This document shows positions 27,953-36,927 of a DNA stretch of 64,000 nucleotides, piece by piece; positions within the stretch are counted from its first letter, which is position 1, and every line of letters starts with the position of its first letter. Source of the stretch: Roseburia sp. 1XD42-34. GTDB lineage: Bacteria > Bacillota > Bacilli > Bacillales > Amphibacillaceae. The DNA is taken from the NCBI RefSeq assembly GCF_009917385.1, contig NZ_QWLJ01000008.1:1-64000 (forward strand), read 5' to 3'. Both the position numbers and the translations under genes were made by a program. A model generated the notes under the pieces. The model searched no databases, had not been told where the DNA came from, and saw only the letters and a list, made by a program, of their open reading frames with translations.

Positions 27953-29494
27953 TTAAGAATAATCCCTATATCCAGTATTTGCTTTCACTTTAACTTCCGC
28001 ATATCGCGTAGTATCCTGTTCTTTTGATAATACTGTGCCAATATAACCTCCTAGAAAACCAAGTGGTACAGATATAAGCGCTGGATTATCCAGAGGGAAG
28101 AGAGGATTGCCAACAAATAACGCTTCTCCCTCATTTGGAGAAAATACACTTGGACTAATAGAAACGAGAATTAATGCAGAAACTAACCCAGAGAGCATCG
28201 CTGTAATCGCACCTGCTGTATTAAACCTCTTCCAATATACAGTATATAAAATAACGGGGAGGTTAGCGCTTGCGGCGATGCAAAAAGCTAGGGAAACAAG
28301 GAAAGCCACATTTAACGTTTGGGCAAACAGTGCTAACAGAATCGAAAAAGCGGATACAGATAAGGCTGCATAACGCGCGGCGAGCATTTGCTGTTTATCG
28401 GTTGCTTCTCCTTTTTTAAAAATTTGACCGTATAAGTCATGAGCAAATGCGGATGCTCCTGAAAGAACAAGTCCAGCTACTACTGCGAGAATGGTTGCAA
28501 AAGCAACTGCAGAGATAAAGGCAAATAAAATGTCTCCACCGATTACTTCAGCTAATAATGGAGCAGCCATGTTGCCACCTGGATTTGCAGCCATTATGTT
28601 TCGCTCGCCAACAAACGCTGCCGCACCAAAGCCTAAAAAGAGCGTTAATATATAAAAGATTCCAATTGTCCATGTTGCAGTAACGACTGAGCTTCTTGCT
28701 GTTTTGGCATCTTTTACGGTGAAAAAGCGCATCAAAATATGAGGCAGTCCAGAAGTTCCGAGTACAAGTGCAATCATTAAAGAAATAGTTCCCAGTGGAT
28801 CGGTATACTTTAAGCCAGGTTTTAAGAAGTCTGCACCATGACCGGTTGCGGATTTCATTTCAGTAAACATCGTGGAAATGTTAAAGTTAAATTTTAGTAG
28901 AACAAGAAATGAAATAATCACCATTCCAGCCATTAGTAGAACTGCTTTCGTAATTTGCACCCAGCTTGTTGCAATCATTCCGCCAAATAACACATAAATG
29001 GTCATCATGATGCCTACAATTAACACAGCGATCCAATAATCGATTCCGAATAAAAGCTGGATGAGTGCTCCTGCGCCGACAAGCTGTGCAATCATGTAAA
29101 AAAGGACAATGGTTATAGTACTTAAAGCAGCTACACCACGGATTTTTTTCGCATCAAAGCGAGCATTAATCATATCCGCTAATGTATATTTTCCGAGATT
29201 ACGTAGTGGTTCTGCAACAAGTAATAATACTACTAAATAGGCAATTAGAAACCCAATACTATAGAAAAACCCGTCAAAACCATGTAACGCAATTGCCCCT
29301 GCAATTCCTAAAAAAGAAGCAGCTGATAAATAATCTCCAGCAATTGCTAATCCATTTTGCCAACCAGTTAAACCGCCCCCGGCAGTATAAAAGTCTCCTG
29401 TGGTTTGCGTTCGTTTAGCTGCTAAATAAGTAATCACTAGTGTCAATAATACAATGCTCAAAAATAAGATGACTACGGTGGCATCCATCTTCAT
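27953..29494 (-). CDS. Sodium:solute symporter, acetate/monocarboxylate type (YwcA/ActP-like)
   Basis: A 513-residue, about 13-helix symporter of the SSS family. The N-terminal region FYTAGGGLTGWQNGLAIAGD and the following SAASFLGIAGAIALHG are characteristic of the ActP/MctC branch, which takes up acetate, propionate or pyruvate with Na+ or H+. Its start overlaps the stop of a DUF485 gene in an ATGA, with AAAGGAAGAG upstream. Its neighbours are acsA downstream and a LytS/LytTR pair upstream. The promoter region carries three LytTR-like boxes and a cre-like site. The exact substrate is inferred. Confidence 0.88.
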   Translation of the reverse strand: MKMDATVVILFLSIVLLTLVITYLAAKRTQTTGDFYTAGGGLTGWQNGLAIAGDYLSAASFLGIAGAIALHGFDGFFYSIGFLIAYLVVLLLVAEPLRNLGKYTLADMINARFDAKKIRGVAALSTITIVLFYMIAQLVGAGALIQLLFGIDYWIAVLIVGIMMTIYVLFGGMIATSWVQITKAVLLMAGMVIISFLVLLKFNFNISTMFTEMKSATGHGADFLKPGLKYTDPLGTISLMIALVLGTSGLPHILMRFFTVKDAKTARSSVVTATWTIGIFYILTLFLGFGAAAFVGERNIMAANPGGNMAAPLLAEVIGGDILFAFISAVAFATILAVVAGLVLSGASAFAHDLYGQIFKKGEATDKQQMLAARYAALSVSAFSILLALFAQTLNVAFLVSLAFCIAASANLPVILYTVYWKRFNTAGAITAMLSGLVSALILVSISPSVFSPNEGEALFVGNPLFPLDNPALISVPLGFLGGYIGTVLSKEQDTTRYAEVKVKANTGYRDYS

Positions 29495-29844
29495 ATAGCA
29501 TCTCTTCCTTTGTCGTCTATTTGTTCACGAATGATTTGCTCAGCTTGCTTATCAAATGAAGAAGCTTTTTTCGCATAAATGGTACATAGCACCCATGTCA
29601 TAATGAACTGAGAAAAAGCAAAAATCCATACCCAGGAAATATCGCCAAATGCTGGAGTATTTAAGAAAGTTGTATAAGAGGTTAAGATTGGCAATATAAA
29701 GTAAAATACTAAAAAGAAAATCGTTAATGGCAAAATAAATTTTTTTCGTTCGTACATAAGTCTTTGAAACGAAGAACTGCTTTCTATCTTGACATAATCC
29801 ACTCTCTGCCTATCGGTACGCTCTTTATCATCGTGACTCTCCAA
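29491..29844 (-). CDS. DUF485 membrane protein (symporter partner, YwcB-like)
   Basis: A 117-residue protein with two hydrophobic helices and the DUF485 core (FQRLMYERKKFILPLTIFF, then MTWVLCTIYAKKASSFDKQA). DUF485 proteins are routinely encoded next to ActP-type symporters and are thought to be small partner subunits. The frame is open to 29925, but a TTG at 29844 with GGAGGAGG close upstream is the convincing start, because the longer form would run through the promoter and cre-like site. It overlaps the symporter gene by 4 bases. Confidence 0.82.
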   Translation of the reverse strand: MESHDDKERTDRQRVDYVKIESSSSFQRLMYERKKFILPLTIFFLVFYFILPILTSYTTFLNTPAFGDISWVWIFAFSQFIMTWVLCTIYAKKASSFDKQAEQIIREQIDDKGRDAI

Positions 29845-29887
29845 TGTTATCCTCCTCCTTTTTATAAGACCACTGTCAGGCAAGTGA

Positions 29888-29928
29888 TGTAAGCGCTTAA
29901 TAATAGTATAAAGGTGAGACAACAACCA
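29888..29928 (-). promoter_or_regulatory. Promoter and cre-like site of the DUF485-symporter operon
   Basis: On the minus strand: -35 TGGTTG (29928-29923), 17-bp spacer, -10 TATTAT (29905-29900). A near-palindromic TGTAAGCGCTTAAT (29888-29901) overlaps the -10 and start region and resembles a CcpA cre site, suggesting carbon catabolite repression. Confidence 0.55.
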
Positions 29929-29943
29929 GATAATATTTTTGGT

Positions 29944-29993
29944 TCAACGGTAGAAATCAATGTCCGAATGGTTTTTATTGTTTCCTGAATGGT
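29944..29993 (-). promoter_or_regulatory. Three LytTR-type direct repeats, 21-bp period
   Basis: Reading the minus strand: ACCATTCA (29993-29986), N13, ACCATTCG (29972-29965), N13, ACCGTTGA (29951-29944). The 21-bp spacing and 8-bp ACC-type units match binding sites of LytTR regulators such as BtsR. They sit 15 bp above the -35 of the symporter operon and start at the regulator's stop codon. Confidence 0.65.
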
Positions 29994-30763
29994 TACTTCG
30001 AAAAAATAGTAAGTAAAGTTTTCCTTGCAGACCTGCTTACAGGAATAATTGTTTGTTGTTTATCTTTAAGCGTTATGTTACTTGTACCATTAAACCATGG
30101 AGTAATCTCGTCAATATAGTTAAGATTAACTAAATAGCTACGATGAGTCCGAAAAAACGCAAATCCCATCAGCATATCTTCTAGTTCTTGAAGGGTCATG
30201 CGACAATGAATGGTTTTATCGGTTGTATGAATTTCCAACATTCGCTTAAATGGCACGGCATAATAAATAGATTCAGGGTCAACCACTACCATACGTTCTC
30301 CGTTATCAAGCAAAAGCTTTTGGGAAGAAGAGTTAGGTTGAACTTCCTCCTTCGCCTTATCCCAGTCGACTTTTTGGTCTTCGATTTGAGCTAATCGTTT
30401 TCGTACACGTTTCATGGCTATTTTAAACCGTTTCACATCATAAGGTTTTAATAAATAATCCACTGCTTCAATTTCAAATGCATCTAAAGCATAATCATCA
30501 TATGCTGTTGTGAAAACAATTAATGGTACGTAGTCTTCTGAGATACGAAAAATTTTTTTAGCAGCTTCCACTCCTGACATCTCCGGCATATGGACATCAA
30601 GAAAAATAACATCTGGTTCATATGTGAAAAAATATTCAATAAGTTGTTCTCCAGTTTCTGCTGCTGGGCAGATGTGTACATTTTCCTCATGTTTAAGAAG
30701 ATAAAGTAACTCCTTCCGTGCCATATGTTCGTCCTCGGCAATTAATATTTGAATACTCATCAT
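29993..30763 (-). CDS. LytTR-family response regulator
   Basis: A 256-residue regulator. The receiver domain carries Asp56 (IFLDVHMP) with the acidic pair near residue 10 and Lys near residue 107 (DYLLKPYD). A linker of about 30 residues leads to a LytTR DNA-binding domain (about residues 148-252: ESIYYAVPFKRMLEIHT, FFRTHRSYLVNLNYI). Two adjacent ATGs (30763, 30760) follow AAGGTGG. The LytS-like kinase gene lies 238 bp upstream on the same strand. The three direct repeats just past its stop are the likely target. Confidence 0.88.
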   Translation of the reverse strand: MMSIQILIAEDEHMARKELLYLLKHEENVHICPAAETGEQLIEYFFTYEPDVIFLDVHMPEMSGVEAAKKIFRISEDYVPLIVFTTAYDDYALDAFEIEAVDYLLKPYDVKRFKIAMKRVRKRLAQIEDQKVDWDKAKEEVQPNSSSQKLLLDNGERMVVVDPESIYYAVPFKRMLEIHTTDKTIHCRMTLQELEDMLMGFAFFRTHRSYLVNLNYIDEITPWFNGTSNITLKDKQQTIIPVSRSARKTLLTIFSK

Positions 30764-31001
30764 ATAACCACCTTATAATATTTTCATTTAAAAGCTGAAA
30801 GGAATATAGTCGATTTGTAACTCTTGCAAATAAGGTTTACAAAACAGGAAACTATGAACAACATAGCTTGATGTGTGAAAGAGCTTCTAAAGTTGAAATT
30901 AAAACTGCTGCTAAGCTGATTTTCCCATTCTATTTAAAATAAGGAAAAATGATCGGTTTAAAATAATTAGGAGTAGCGAACGGAGCTTTTATCTGACGAT
31001 G

Positions 31002-32774
31002 TTATGTTGTTGGATTGTTAATTAGCTCTCCTGTGGTTATTTTAGGAATACGAAATAATACTTCACTTCCACCAGTAGTTATATTACGAAATTGCAATTG
31101 CGCTGACTCTCCAAGCAAGTGGACTAGCCGCTCGTTTACATTACGCAATCCCGTTTTTTCATATGTTTCATTTTGTTTTACTGACGTTTGTTGCGGAAGA
31201 GTCTTTAACATTTCTTCCGAAAAGCCTACCCCATTATCTTGTACGCAGATAAGAATTGTGGTACTTTCTACTTGAAGGCAAACATTGATTTTGCCGTTGT
31301 GGGTCACATCTTTTAATCCGTGTCGCACCGCATTTTCAACCAGTGGCTGGATGGTAGATGGCGGAATAAATACTTCAGGTAAAATAGGTGGCCGGAAGAA
31401 TAAAATTTCCATTTGACAGGCAAAACGGGCTTGAACAATATCGATATAGGCTTTCACATGCTCACATTCTTTTTCTAATTTCACTAATGATTTAGAAACA
31501 AGCCGTAAATTAAATCGCATATAGTTTGCCAGTTGAACTGTAATATATTTCGCCCTGTTAGGATCTTCTCGAATTAAAGAACTAATTAAGTGTAGTGTAT
31601 TAAACAAAAAGTGTGGATTAATCTGGGCCTGTAAGTTGCGTAATTCTGCATCGCGTATATATGATTTTAGATTCTCAGCGGCAATAGTATCCATCTGCTT
31701 GGATATCAATTGTCCTAAGCCTTTTGCGAGCATGATCTCTACTGGACGAATATGTTGCGATTTACGGAAATAAAATTGGATTAACCATGTTGCTTCATCA
31801 TCCGCTACTATTGGAATAATAATGGCAGCCTCCAAAGGGCAGTCTTGTTTTCTACATTGAACCTCAGAATGAGTGTAAGCAATTTTCATTTCTTTTGTTT
31901 TTATTGCTTGACGAGAAATAGCAGTACTTATTGGATCTCCTGGACGATGGTGATCATCGGCGATACCTACATGAGCAAGCACTTCTGTTCCGCTTGTAAC
32001 GGAAACGGCAGCCAGTTTTAAACGACTATGTAGTAGCTGGGCGATGCCTATTGCCATTTGCTGTGGATAATCATTTCTTAAAAACGGGAGTGCTTCCTCC
32101 GCGATTGCAAGAGCTTGTTTAGCCGCAAGCGCTGCCTCATTTTCTTGTTCCCGAAGAACTATGCCAATCATTGCCGTAAAAACGGCGATGGCGATGCTAT
32201 TTGACAATACTAATGGAAGACCGATTCGGTCCACAATAGCCACTGTTTCACCTAATTGCGCATGAATAATTAGCAATAATTGCATATGTAATACAGGTGG
32301 AAAAACACCAATAAACAATGCCTTCATTGGTGAGATGACGCGTTCATTGGAAAAAAATTGCGCTGTTAATCCAGCTAATAGCCCAGTAAGTGGATTTACA
32401 ATTCCATTGGCAAGCCAACCGACACCCCCTAATAGCATGACATGTGCTCCAGCAATAATGCCTGCTCCAAATCCAACCGAAGGACCTCCTAAAAGGCCAG
32501 CTATTACAATAGCGATTAGGCTCGAACTTACAATAAGCTGATCATCCTCCGCTTGCCAAACAAAGCTGCGAATAATGGAATCCCCATCAATGGTGATTCC
32601 TGTTATGGTACTGGCAATACCAAACAGACCAAAAATAAAACTATGAACAATAGACATTCGTACACTATACTCCCGATAAAGTAATGTACGAAAACCAGGT
32701 GTACGAGTCATAACAAAAGCGATTACTAGTAGTAAACCTTGTCGTTCGAATAAAATAATAATCAATTCCTTCAA
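31002..32774 (-). CDS. LytS-type sensor histidine kinase
   Basis: A 590-residue kinase with the order of B. subtilis LytS, which is about the same length. A 5TM-5TMR_LYT membrane sensor (about residues 1-210) is followed by a GAF domain (about 225-360), the His_kinase domain with His388 (QINPHFLFNTLHLIS) and a HATPase domain (VENAVRHGLKD, DNGVGF). The frame is open to 32843, but the TTG at 32774, preceded by AAGGAGAG and overlapping the symporter stop in a TTGA, is the better start. LytST in B. subtilis and BtsSR/YpdAB in E. coli respond to pyruvate. Here the kinase is coupled to an acetate-type symporter, so the ligand may be acetate, pyruvate or another small acid. Confidence 0.87.
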   Translation of the reverse strand: MKELIIILFERQGLLLVIAFVMTRTPGFRTLLYREYSVRMSIVHSFIFGLFGIASTITGITIDGDSIIRSFVWQAEDDQLIVSSSLIAIVIAGLLGGPSVGFGAGIIAGAHVMLLGGVGWLANGIVNPLTGLLAGLTAQFFSNERVISPMKALFIGVFPPVLHMQLLLIIHAQLGETVAIVDRIGLPLVLSNSIAIAVFTAMIGIVLREQENEAALAAKQALAIAEEALPFLRNDYPQQMAIGIAQLLHSRLKLAAVSVTSGTEVLAHVGIADDHHRPGDPISTAISRQAIKTKEMKIAYTHSEVQCRKQDCPLEAAIIIPIVADDEATWLIQFYFRKSQHIRPVEIMLAKGLGQLISKQMDTIAAENLKSYIRDAELRNLQAQINPHFLFNTLHLISSLIREDPNRAKYITVQLANYMRFNLRLVSKSLVKLEKECEHVKAYIDIVQARFACQMEILFFRPPILPEVFIPPSTIQPLVENAVRHGLKDVTHNGKINVCLQVESTTILICVQDNGVGFSEEMLKTLPQQTSVKQNETYEKTGLRNVNERLVHLLGESAQLQFRNITTGGSEVLFRIPKITTGELINNPTT

Positions 32775-34315
32775 GATCTTTCTCTCCTTGTAGTAACACC
32801 TGTTTGCGCTCTTAGGAAAAATGTTTGCTTTTCCTTCGTCCACTTCTCTCTCTCACGAGTTACATAGCTACCGATAATCGCCCCTAAAAAACCAATAGGA
32901 ACAACGATAATTCCGGGGTTATATAGCGTGAATATAGGTTTATATGGTATCCAACCTCCATCCGTATTCATTATATGTGGACCAAGAGCAACGAAGATTA
33001 AAGATGCGGTGAGTCCACTTATCATACCAATGAGAGCTCCTGTTTTATTGAAGCGCTTCCAATAAATTGTTAATAGTAGAATAGGAAAATTACTAGAAGC
33101 AGCGACAATAAAGGTTAAAGAGACTAAAAAAGTCACATTTATATTTTCAAGTTGCAATGCAAATAGTGTCGATATAAGACCAATTCCTAATGCAGTCCAT
33201 CGCGCAGCTTGAAGTTGTTCTTTTTCAGTTGATTTTCCCTTTCTTATTAAATGATGGTAAACGTCGTGTGAAAATGCAGAAGTTGCAGAAATGACCAGAC
33301 CTGAAACTACTGCAACGATCGTTGTAAAAGCAATTGCGGAAATGAATGCTAATAGAAAGTCGCCGCCAACCGCTTGTGCCAAAAGAGGTGCTGCTAAATT
33401 ACCGGTAGAATCTGTAGTAATTAATAGTTCGAAGCCTAAAATAGCTATAGTTCCAAGACCAAGCGCGAGGGTCATGAAGTAAAATATACCAATGATCCAA
33501 GTAGCACTAGTAATGGACCGACGTACCTCAAGGATGTTTTTAACAGTGAAAAGGCGAATTAAAATATGTGGTAATCCAGCTGTACCTAGTATTAATGCCA
33601 ACTGCATAGATAACATCTCCAATGGTCGTTGAAACAAATGTCCAGCCCCAAAAAATGCTTCTCCTAACGGAGTTCCTTTTTTTACAGCTGCTAATAAATC
33701 TTCTATTTTCCAATTAAAATGAGAAAACACAATTAATGATAGTAGGAAGGTTCCGGACATTAATACGACTGTTTTTACGATTTGTACCCAGGAAGTTGCT
33801 AGCATTCCTCCGAAGACAACATATATTGTCATCAAACTACCTATCACAACTACGGAGATCGAATAATCGGTATTTAATAAGAGACGAATGAGGAGACCGG
33901 ACGCGACAAGTTGAGGAATCATGTATAGAATGGATATGATAAAAGCGCTGATTGCCATCATTAGGCGCATTTGTCTCCCAGGAAACCGAGCGCAAATTAC
34001 ATCTCCGAGTGAGTATTTACCAAGGTGGTGTACGGGTTCAGCAATTAAATAAAGTACAACAAGATAGGAAACGAGAAAGCCAATGGAATATAAAAAGCCG
34101 TCATATCCGTGTAAAGCAATTGCCCCTACAATTCCCAAAAAAGACGCTGCACTTATAAAATCTCCTGCAATTGCCATTCCGTTTTGCAGTCCAGTTAAAC
34201 TGCCAGCTGCTGTATAAAAGCGATTTGCTGTCTTACTTCGTTTTGCTGCCCAATAAGTAATAATCAACGTACATACAATAATACAGATAAAAAACAGGAA
34301 ATAAGTTAAATTCAA
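32771..34315 (-). CDS. Second sodium:solute symporter, acetate/monocarboxylate type
   Basis: A 514-residue paralogue of the symporter at 27953, with the same FYTAAGSLTGLQNGMAIAGD and SAASFLGIVGAIALHG stretches and about 13 helices. It overlaps the DUF485 gene before it (ATGA) and the LytS-like kinase after it (TTGA). Transporter and sensor are therefore co-translated, an arrangement that suggests the symporter takes part in sensing or supplies the sensed acid. A transport-only role with shared regulation is the alternative. Confidence 0.87.
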   Translation of the reverse strand: MNLTYFLFFICIIVCTLIITYWAAKRSKTANRFYTAAGSLTGLQNGMAIAGDFISAASFLGIVGAIALHGYDGFLYSIGFLVSYLVVLYLIAEPVHHLGKYSLGDVICARFPGRQMRLMMAISAFIISILYMIPQLVASGLLIRLLLNTDYSISVVVIGSLMTIYVVFGGMLATSWVQIVKTVVLMSGTFLLSLIVFSHFNWKIEDLLAAVKKGTPLGEAFFGAGHLFQRPLEMLSMQLALILGTAGLPHILIRLFTVKNILEVRRSITSATWIIGIFYFMTLALGLGTIAILGFELLITTDSTGNLAAPLLAQAVGGDFLLAFISAIAFTTIVAVVSGLVISATSAFSHDVYHHLIRKGKSTEKEQLQAARWTALGIGLISTLFALQLENINVTFLVSLTFIVAASSNFPILLLTIYWKRFNKTGALIGMISGLTASLIFVALGPHIMNTDGGWIPYKPIFTLYNPGIIVVPIGFLGAIIGSYVTREREKWTKEKQTFFLRAQTGVTTRRERS

Positions 34316-34590
34316 GATACTGCCTCCTGTTTTAGCTTGTTCTTATAACGGTCAAATTGCTTTGCTTTTCTACAATACAGCCATCCCAATACCCATGTCA
34401 TAGGTATCTGTAAAAAGGCGTATAGCCATCCCCAGGTAAATTCAAATAAAATACTTGTACTGTTCATGAAATCTGGAAATAATGCGAGTGATAAAGGGAG
34501 CATAAAGTAAAATGCCAAAAGAAAAACTAGCATTTGGAGAAGAAATCGTTTCTTTCTTTTAATCAGCATCTCATATTGCGTATAAAGCAA
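34312..34590 (-). CDS. DUF485 membrane protein (partner of second symporter)
   Basis: A 92-residue protein with two helices and the DUF485 pattern (MLIKRKKRFLLQMLVFLLAF, then PMTWVLGWLYCRKAKQFDRY). The start is a TTG with only a weak GGTG upstream, so the true start is less certain. It overlaps the symporter by 4 bases and heads the DUF485-symporter-kinase operon. No LytTR-like direct repeats are evident upstream, unlike the other DUF485 gene. Confidence 0.78.
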   Translation of the reverse strand: MLYTQYEMLIKRKKRFLLQMLVFLLAFYFMLPLSLALFPDFMNSTSILFEFTWGWLYAFLQIPMTWVLGWLYCRKAKQFDRYKNKLKQEAVS

Positions 34591-34718
34591 AAGAACACCA
34601 ACTTTCTCTCGAAATTTCCCAAGAGCATTTTTATCAGTATTTTCTCTCTATTATGAATATAGTAACGGAGAGGGGGAATGTTGTAAAGTCTAAACTTCCA
34701 AGTTTTTTCTTAAAATAA

Positions 34719-34845
34719 AGAGTCTGAGACATAAGCAATTATTATAATGCAAAGAAGCCGTACCAAATCATAAATTGATTGTTCGGCTTCCTTAGCGATA
34801 AAAAAATTTCTAACATCGCTATGGCAAAATGCTTCTCTTTCTCAC
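34719..34845 (+). repeat. Repeat family C, copy 1
   Basis: GAGTCTGAGACATAAGCAAT, then TATTATAATGCAAA, a hairpin with AAGCCG and CGGCTT, and AACATCGCTATGGCAAAATG. It matches 41525-41640 in the same orientation. Confidence 0.6.
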
Positions 34846-34889
34846 CGGATTTTAAAGCTCGGTTGTTTCGTGGTAGGCTACGTGTCTAT

Positions 34890-34976
34890 TTCATAAAATG
34901 CCTTTAGGTTATATTATTACGATACTCATAACCATGGGGGTGAATGTACCTCGAATAAATGAAAATTCACTTTATT
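34890..34976 (+). repeat. Structured repeat family B, copy 6 (3' half)
   Basis: Only the right half is present: AAATGCCTTTAGGTTATA, the remains of the second hairpin, GGGGGTGAATG, and the end AAAATTCACTTTAT. Copies C1 and B6 together fill the 398 bases between the DUF485 gene and dat. Confidence 0.65.
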
Positions 34977-34988
34977 ATTCTCAAAGGA

Positions 34989-35858
34989 CTATATAGTAAT
35001 TTTATTCTCTGTTATCGATGCGTCTTGTTCATAGGCTTCCTGTAGTTTCTGCGTGATTGCTCCAGGTTTTCCTGCTTGGATTTGCTTATTATCTACTTGA
35101 ACAACTGGCATAATTTCTGACGTGCTACTAGATAAGAATACTTCATCCGCTTGGAAGAGCTCATCTTTATAAAAAGCCTGCTCATGAAATGGGATGGAAA
35201 GATCGTTTGCAAATTTTTCTACACGTATACGTACACAGCCGTGCAAGATGCGATTGGTAGCAGGGTGAGTGTAAATTGCCCCGTCTTTAACGATGTAGAT
35301 ATTAGACGAGCTGCATTCGGTGACAAGTTCATCCCGATGCAAAATAGCTTCATAACAGTTTTGTTCCTTTGCCTCTTGTTTTGCTAGCACGTTAGGAAGC
35401 AAATTTAAACTTTTGATATAACAGTTTTCCCAACGGACATCCGGTCTCGTAATCGTACAGACACCATGTTTTAATTTCTCACTATGACGAGGTAAATCTT
35501 GGACGTAAGCATATAAATTTGCTGGGGTATCGATTGGGAATACATGATCACGAGGTGCAGATCCTCTGGTTGCTTGTAAATATACTTTTCCGTCTGAGGT
35601 CATTTTATTTTTTTCTAACAACTTCAGTAATAGGCGAGTCAGTTCTTCTTTCGTTACATTTAAATCAATTTTAATGGCTTCTGCCGAACGAAATAAACGG
35701 TCCATGTGTTCTTTTAAAAGGTAATAGTTACCTTGGTAAATTCGAATGACTTCATAAATACCATCACCAAATTGCAATCCCCGTTCTTCAAACGGATAAT
35801 GTAAGCTATCTTGGTGGGTAAAATTTTGCTGTGCTAATACAATCGGGTATACAGCCAT
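34989..35858 (-). CDS. dat: D-amino-acid aminotransferase
   Basis: A PLP enzyme interconverting D-alanine and D-glutamate with their 2-oxoacids, supplying D-amino acids for the cell wall. The 289-residue class IV aminotransferase has the Schiff-base Lys149 (YIKSLNLLPNVLAKQ), the early GDGIYEVIR motif and the phosphate-binding region near SSSNIY and SSTSEIMPV. Length and sequence fit Bacillus Dat rather than branched-chain aminotransferases. GGAGGAGAGG precedes the start. It is monocistronic, between repeats and a 511-base gap. Confidence 0.92.
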   Translation of the reverse strand: MAVYPIVLAQQNFTHQDSLHYPFEERGLQFGDGIYEVIRIYQGNYYLLKEHMDRLFRSAEAIKIDLNVTKEELTRLLLKLLEKNKMTSDGKVYLQATRGSAPRDHVFPIDTPANLYAYVQDLPRHSEKLKHGVCTITRPDVRWENCYIKSLNLLPNVLAKQEAKEQNCYEAILHRDELVTECSSSNIYIVKDGAIYTHPATNRILHGCVRIRVEKFANDLSIPFHEQAFYKDELFQADEVFLSSSTSEIMPVVQVDNKQIQAGKPGAITQKLQEAYEQDASITENKITI

Positions 35859-36307
35859 GCTTCCTCTCCTCCCTAAATCTTATGACTATTCTATAACTTC
35901 TTTCATGGAATGTAAATATGTATTTTGTCTACTGAACTCATTTTTCTAATGAGATTCGTCGGAGTTCACAATTTAAGTTAGCGTAAAACGATAAAATAGT
36001 ATTAACTTGAGGTTTTTGGTAATATGTAGCGAATGATATGAAATATTATGAATAAATTTTATGTAACGTTATAAACCCATTGAAATTTTACTTACTGACT
36101 ACCTATGGATGGCAAGAGTTTCAACTATATGATGAAAGAATATGGAGACACATAAAATAGTAGCTTTAGATAAGGTGAATGTAGCTAAAAAGGAAGGCTA
36201 TTCGGATAGTAAACAATGATAACTTAGGGAATCTATTTCTTTCCATAGATGAAAACGGAAACATTAATTTTTTGTAAACTTTTTGTCGAGAAATATTAAA
36301 TTTCCTC
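35859..36307. other. Intergenic stretch without a supported gene
   Basis: About 450 bases between dat and the tRNA promoter. The only recognisable item is TCGTCGGAGTTCACAA (35955-35970), a relative of the short repeats at 47441-47519. Nothing else is seen. Confidence 0.5.
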
Positions 36308-36336
36308 TTGATTTGTTTTGAAGATATTGCTATAAT
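36308..36336 (+). promoter_or_regulatory. tRNA promoter
   Basis: TTGATT (36308-36313), 17-bp spacer, TATAAT (36331-36336), 33 bases before the tRNA. Confidence 0.75.
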
Positions 36337-36369
36337 AATTTCTGCAGTCAAAAAAATACATTTTTTGAT

Positions 36370-36443
36370 GCGGGTGTAGTTTAATGGTAAAACCTCAGCC
36401 TTCCAAGCTGATGACGAGGGTTCGATTCCCTTCACCCGCTCCA
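36370..36443 (+). tRNA. tRNA-Gly (anticodon UCC), CCA encoded
   Basis: A 74-base cloverleaf: acceptor GCGGGTG/CACCCGC, anticodon stem TCAGC/GCTGA with loop CTTCCAA giving UCC, T-loop TTCGATT and an encoded CCA. The discriminator base (36440) is U, which matters for reading the T-box at 6931. An open frame on the opposite strand is a well-known artefact of this tRNA. Confidence 0.97.
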
Positions 36444-36454
36444 TACATATGTCT

Positions 36455-36503
36455 TAACGCAGTATTTCGTAATAGTAAAGGTACGAAGTATTGCGTTTTT
36501 TAC
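36455..36503 (+). terminator. Terminator after tRNA-Gly
   Basis: A 15-bp stem, ACGCAGTATTTCGTA with TACGAAGTATTGCGT (one mismatch), followed by six T. Confidence 0.85.
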
Positions 36504-36536
36504 ATTATATAAAAAATAGGGACTTGCCATAGTCCT

Positions 36537-36785
36537 TATCTATCCCATATATAAGTTGCTGTAAGACTCCCTCCTCAGGGAGTTGGATGTATTGACACGT
36601 CCAAGTGGGAGAGAACAGCAACTAAATGCCTTGTTTTTAAGAGGTCTTAGATCATACCCTTTGGGCTACTAATAATCAGTGGTGGTGAATGAAAACCTTC
36701 ACTATTTGAGATACCCTTTCCCCCGAATGTAACTGGGCAGTAAGGTCTGTTCTTCCATCCTAGAGTAACCTCCTGGAGGTCTGTA
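36537..36785 (+). repeat. Structured repeat family B, copy 7, with tail
   Basis: The 5' hairpin is TTGCTGTAAGACTCCCTCCT with AAGTGGGAGAGAACAGCAA. The second hairpin is CAGTGG with a weaker right arm. From 36725 it continues into a tail (AATGTAACTGGGCAGTAAGG) shared with the region after B copy 5. Confidence 0.75.
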
Positions 36786-36927
36786 AATGTTTGATTTTTC
36801 ATCTAATCATGGAATTCAAGTTTAAACTTGATGGACATTTGTTTTACTTCGTTTACGGGAACATGTAAAATCGGAATCGAAAAGAAAATAAAGTTACCTG
36901 TATAAACAAAGTAATTGAGGTGTAAGT

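Noticed and set aside
36166..36444. A 92-codon open frame on the minus strand starting MERVKGIEPSSSAWKAEV
   Set aside because: It is the well-known artefact of reading the complement of a tRNA gene; it covers tRNA-Gly and continues through its promoter region.
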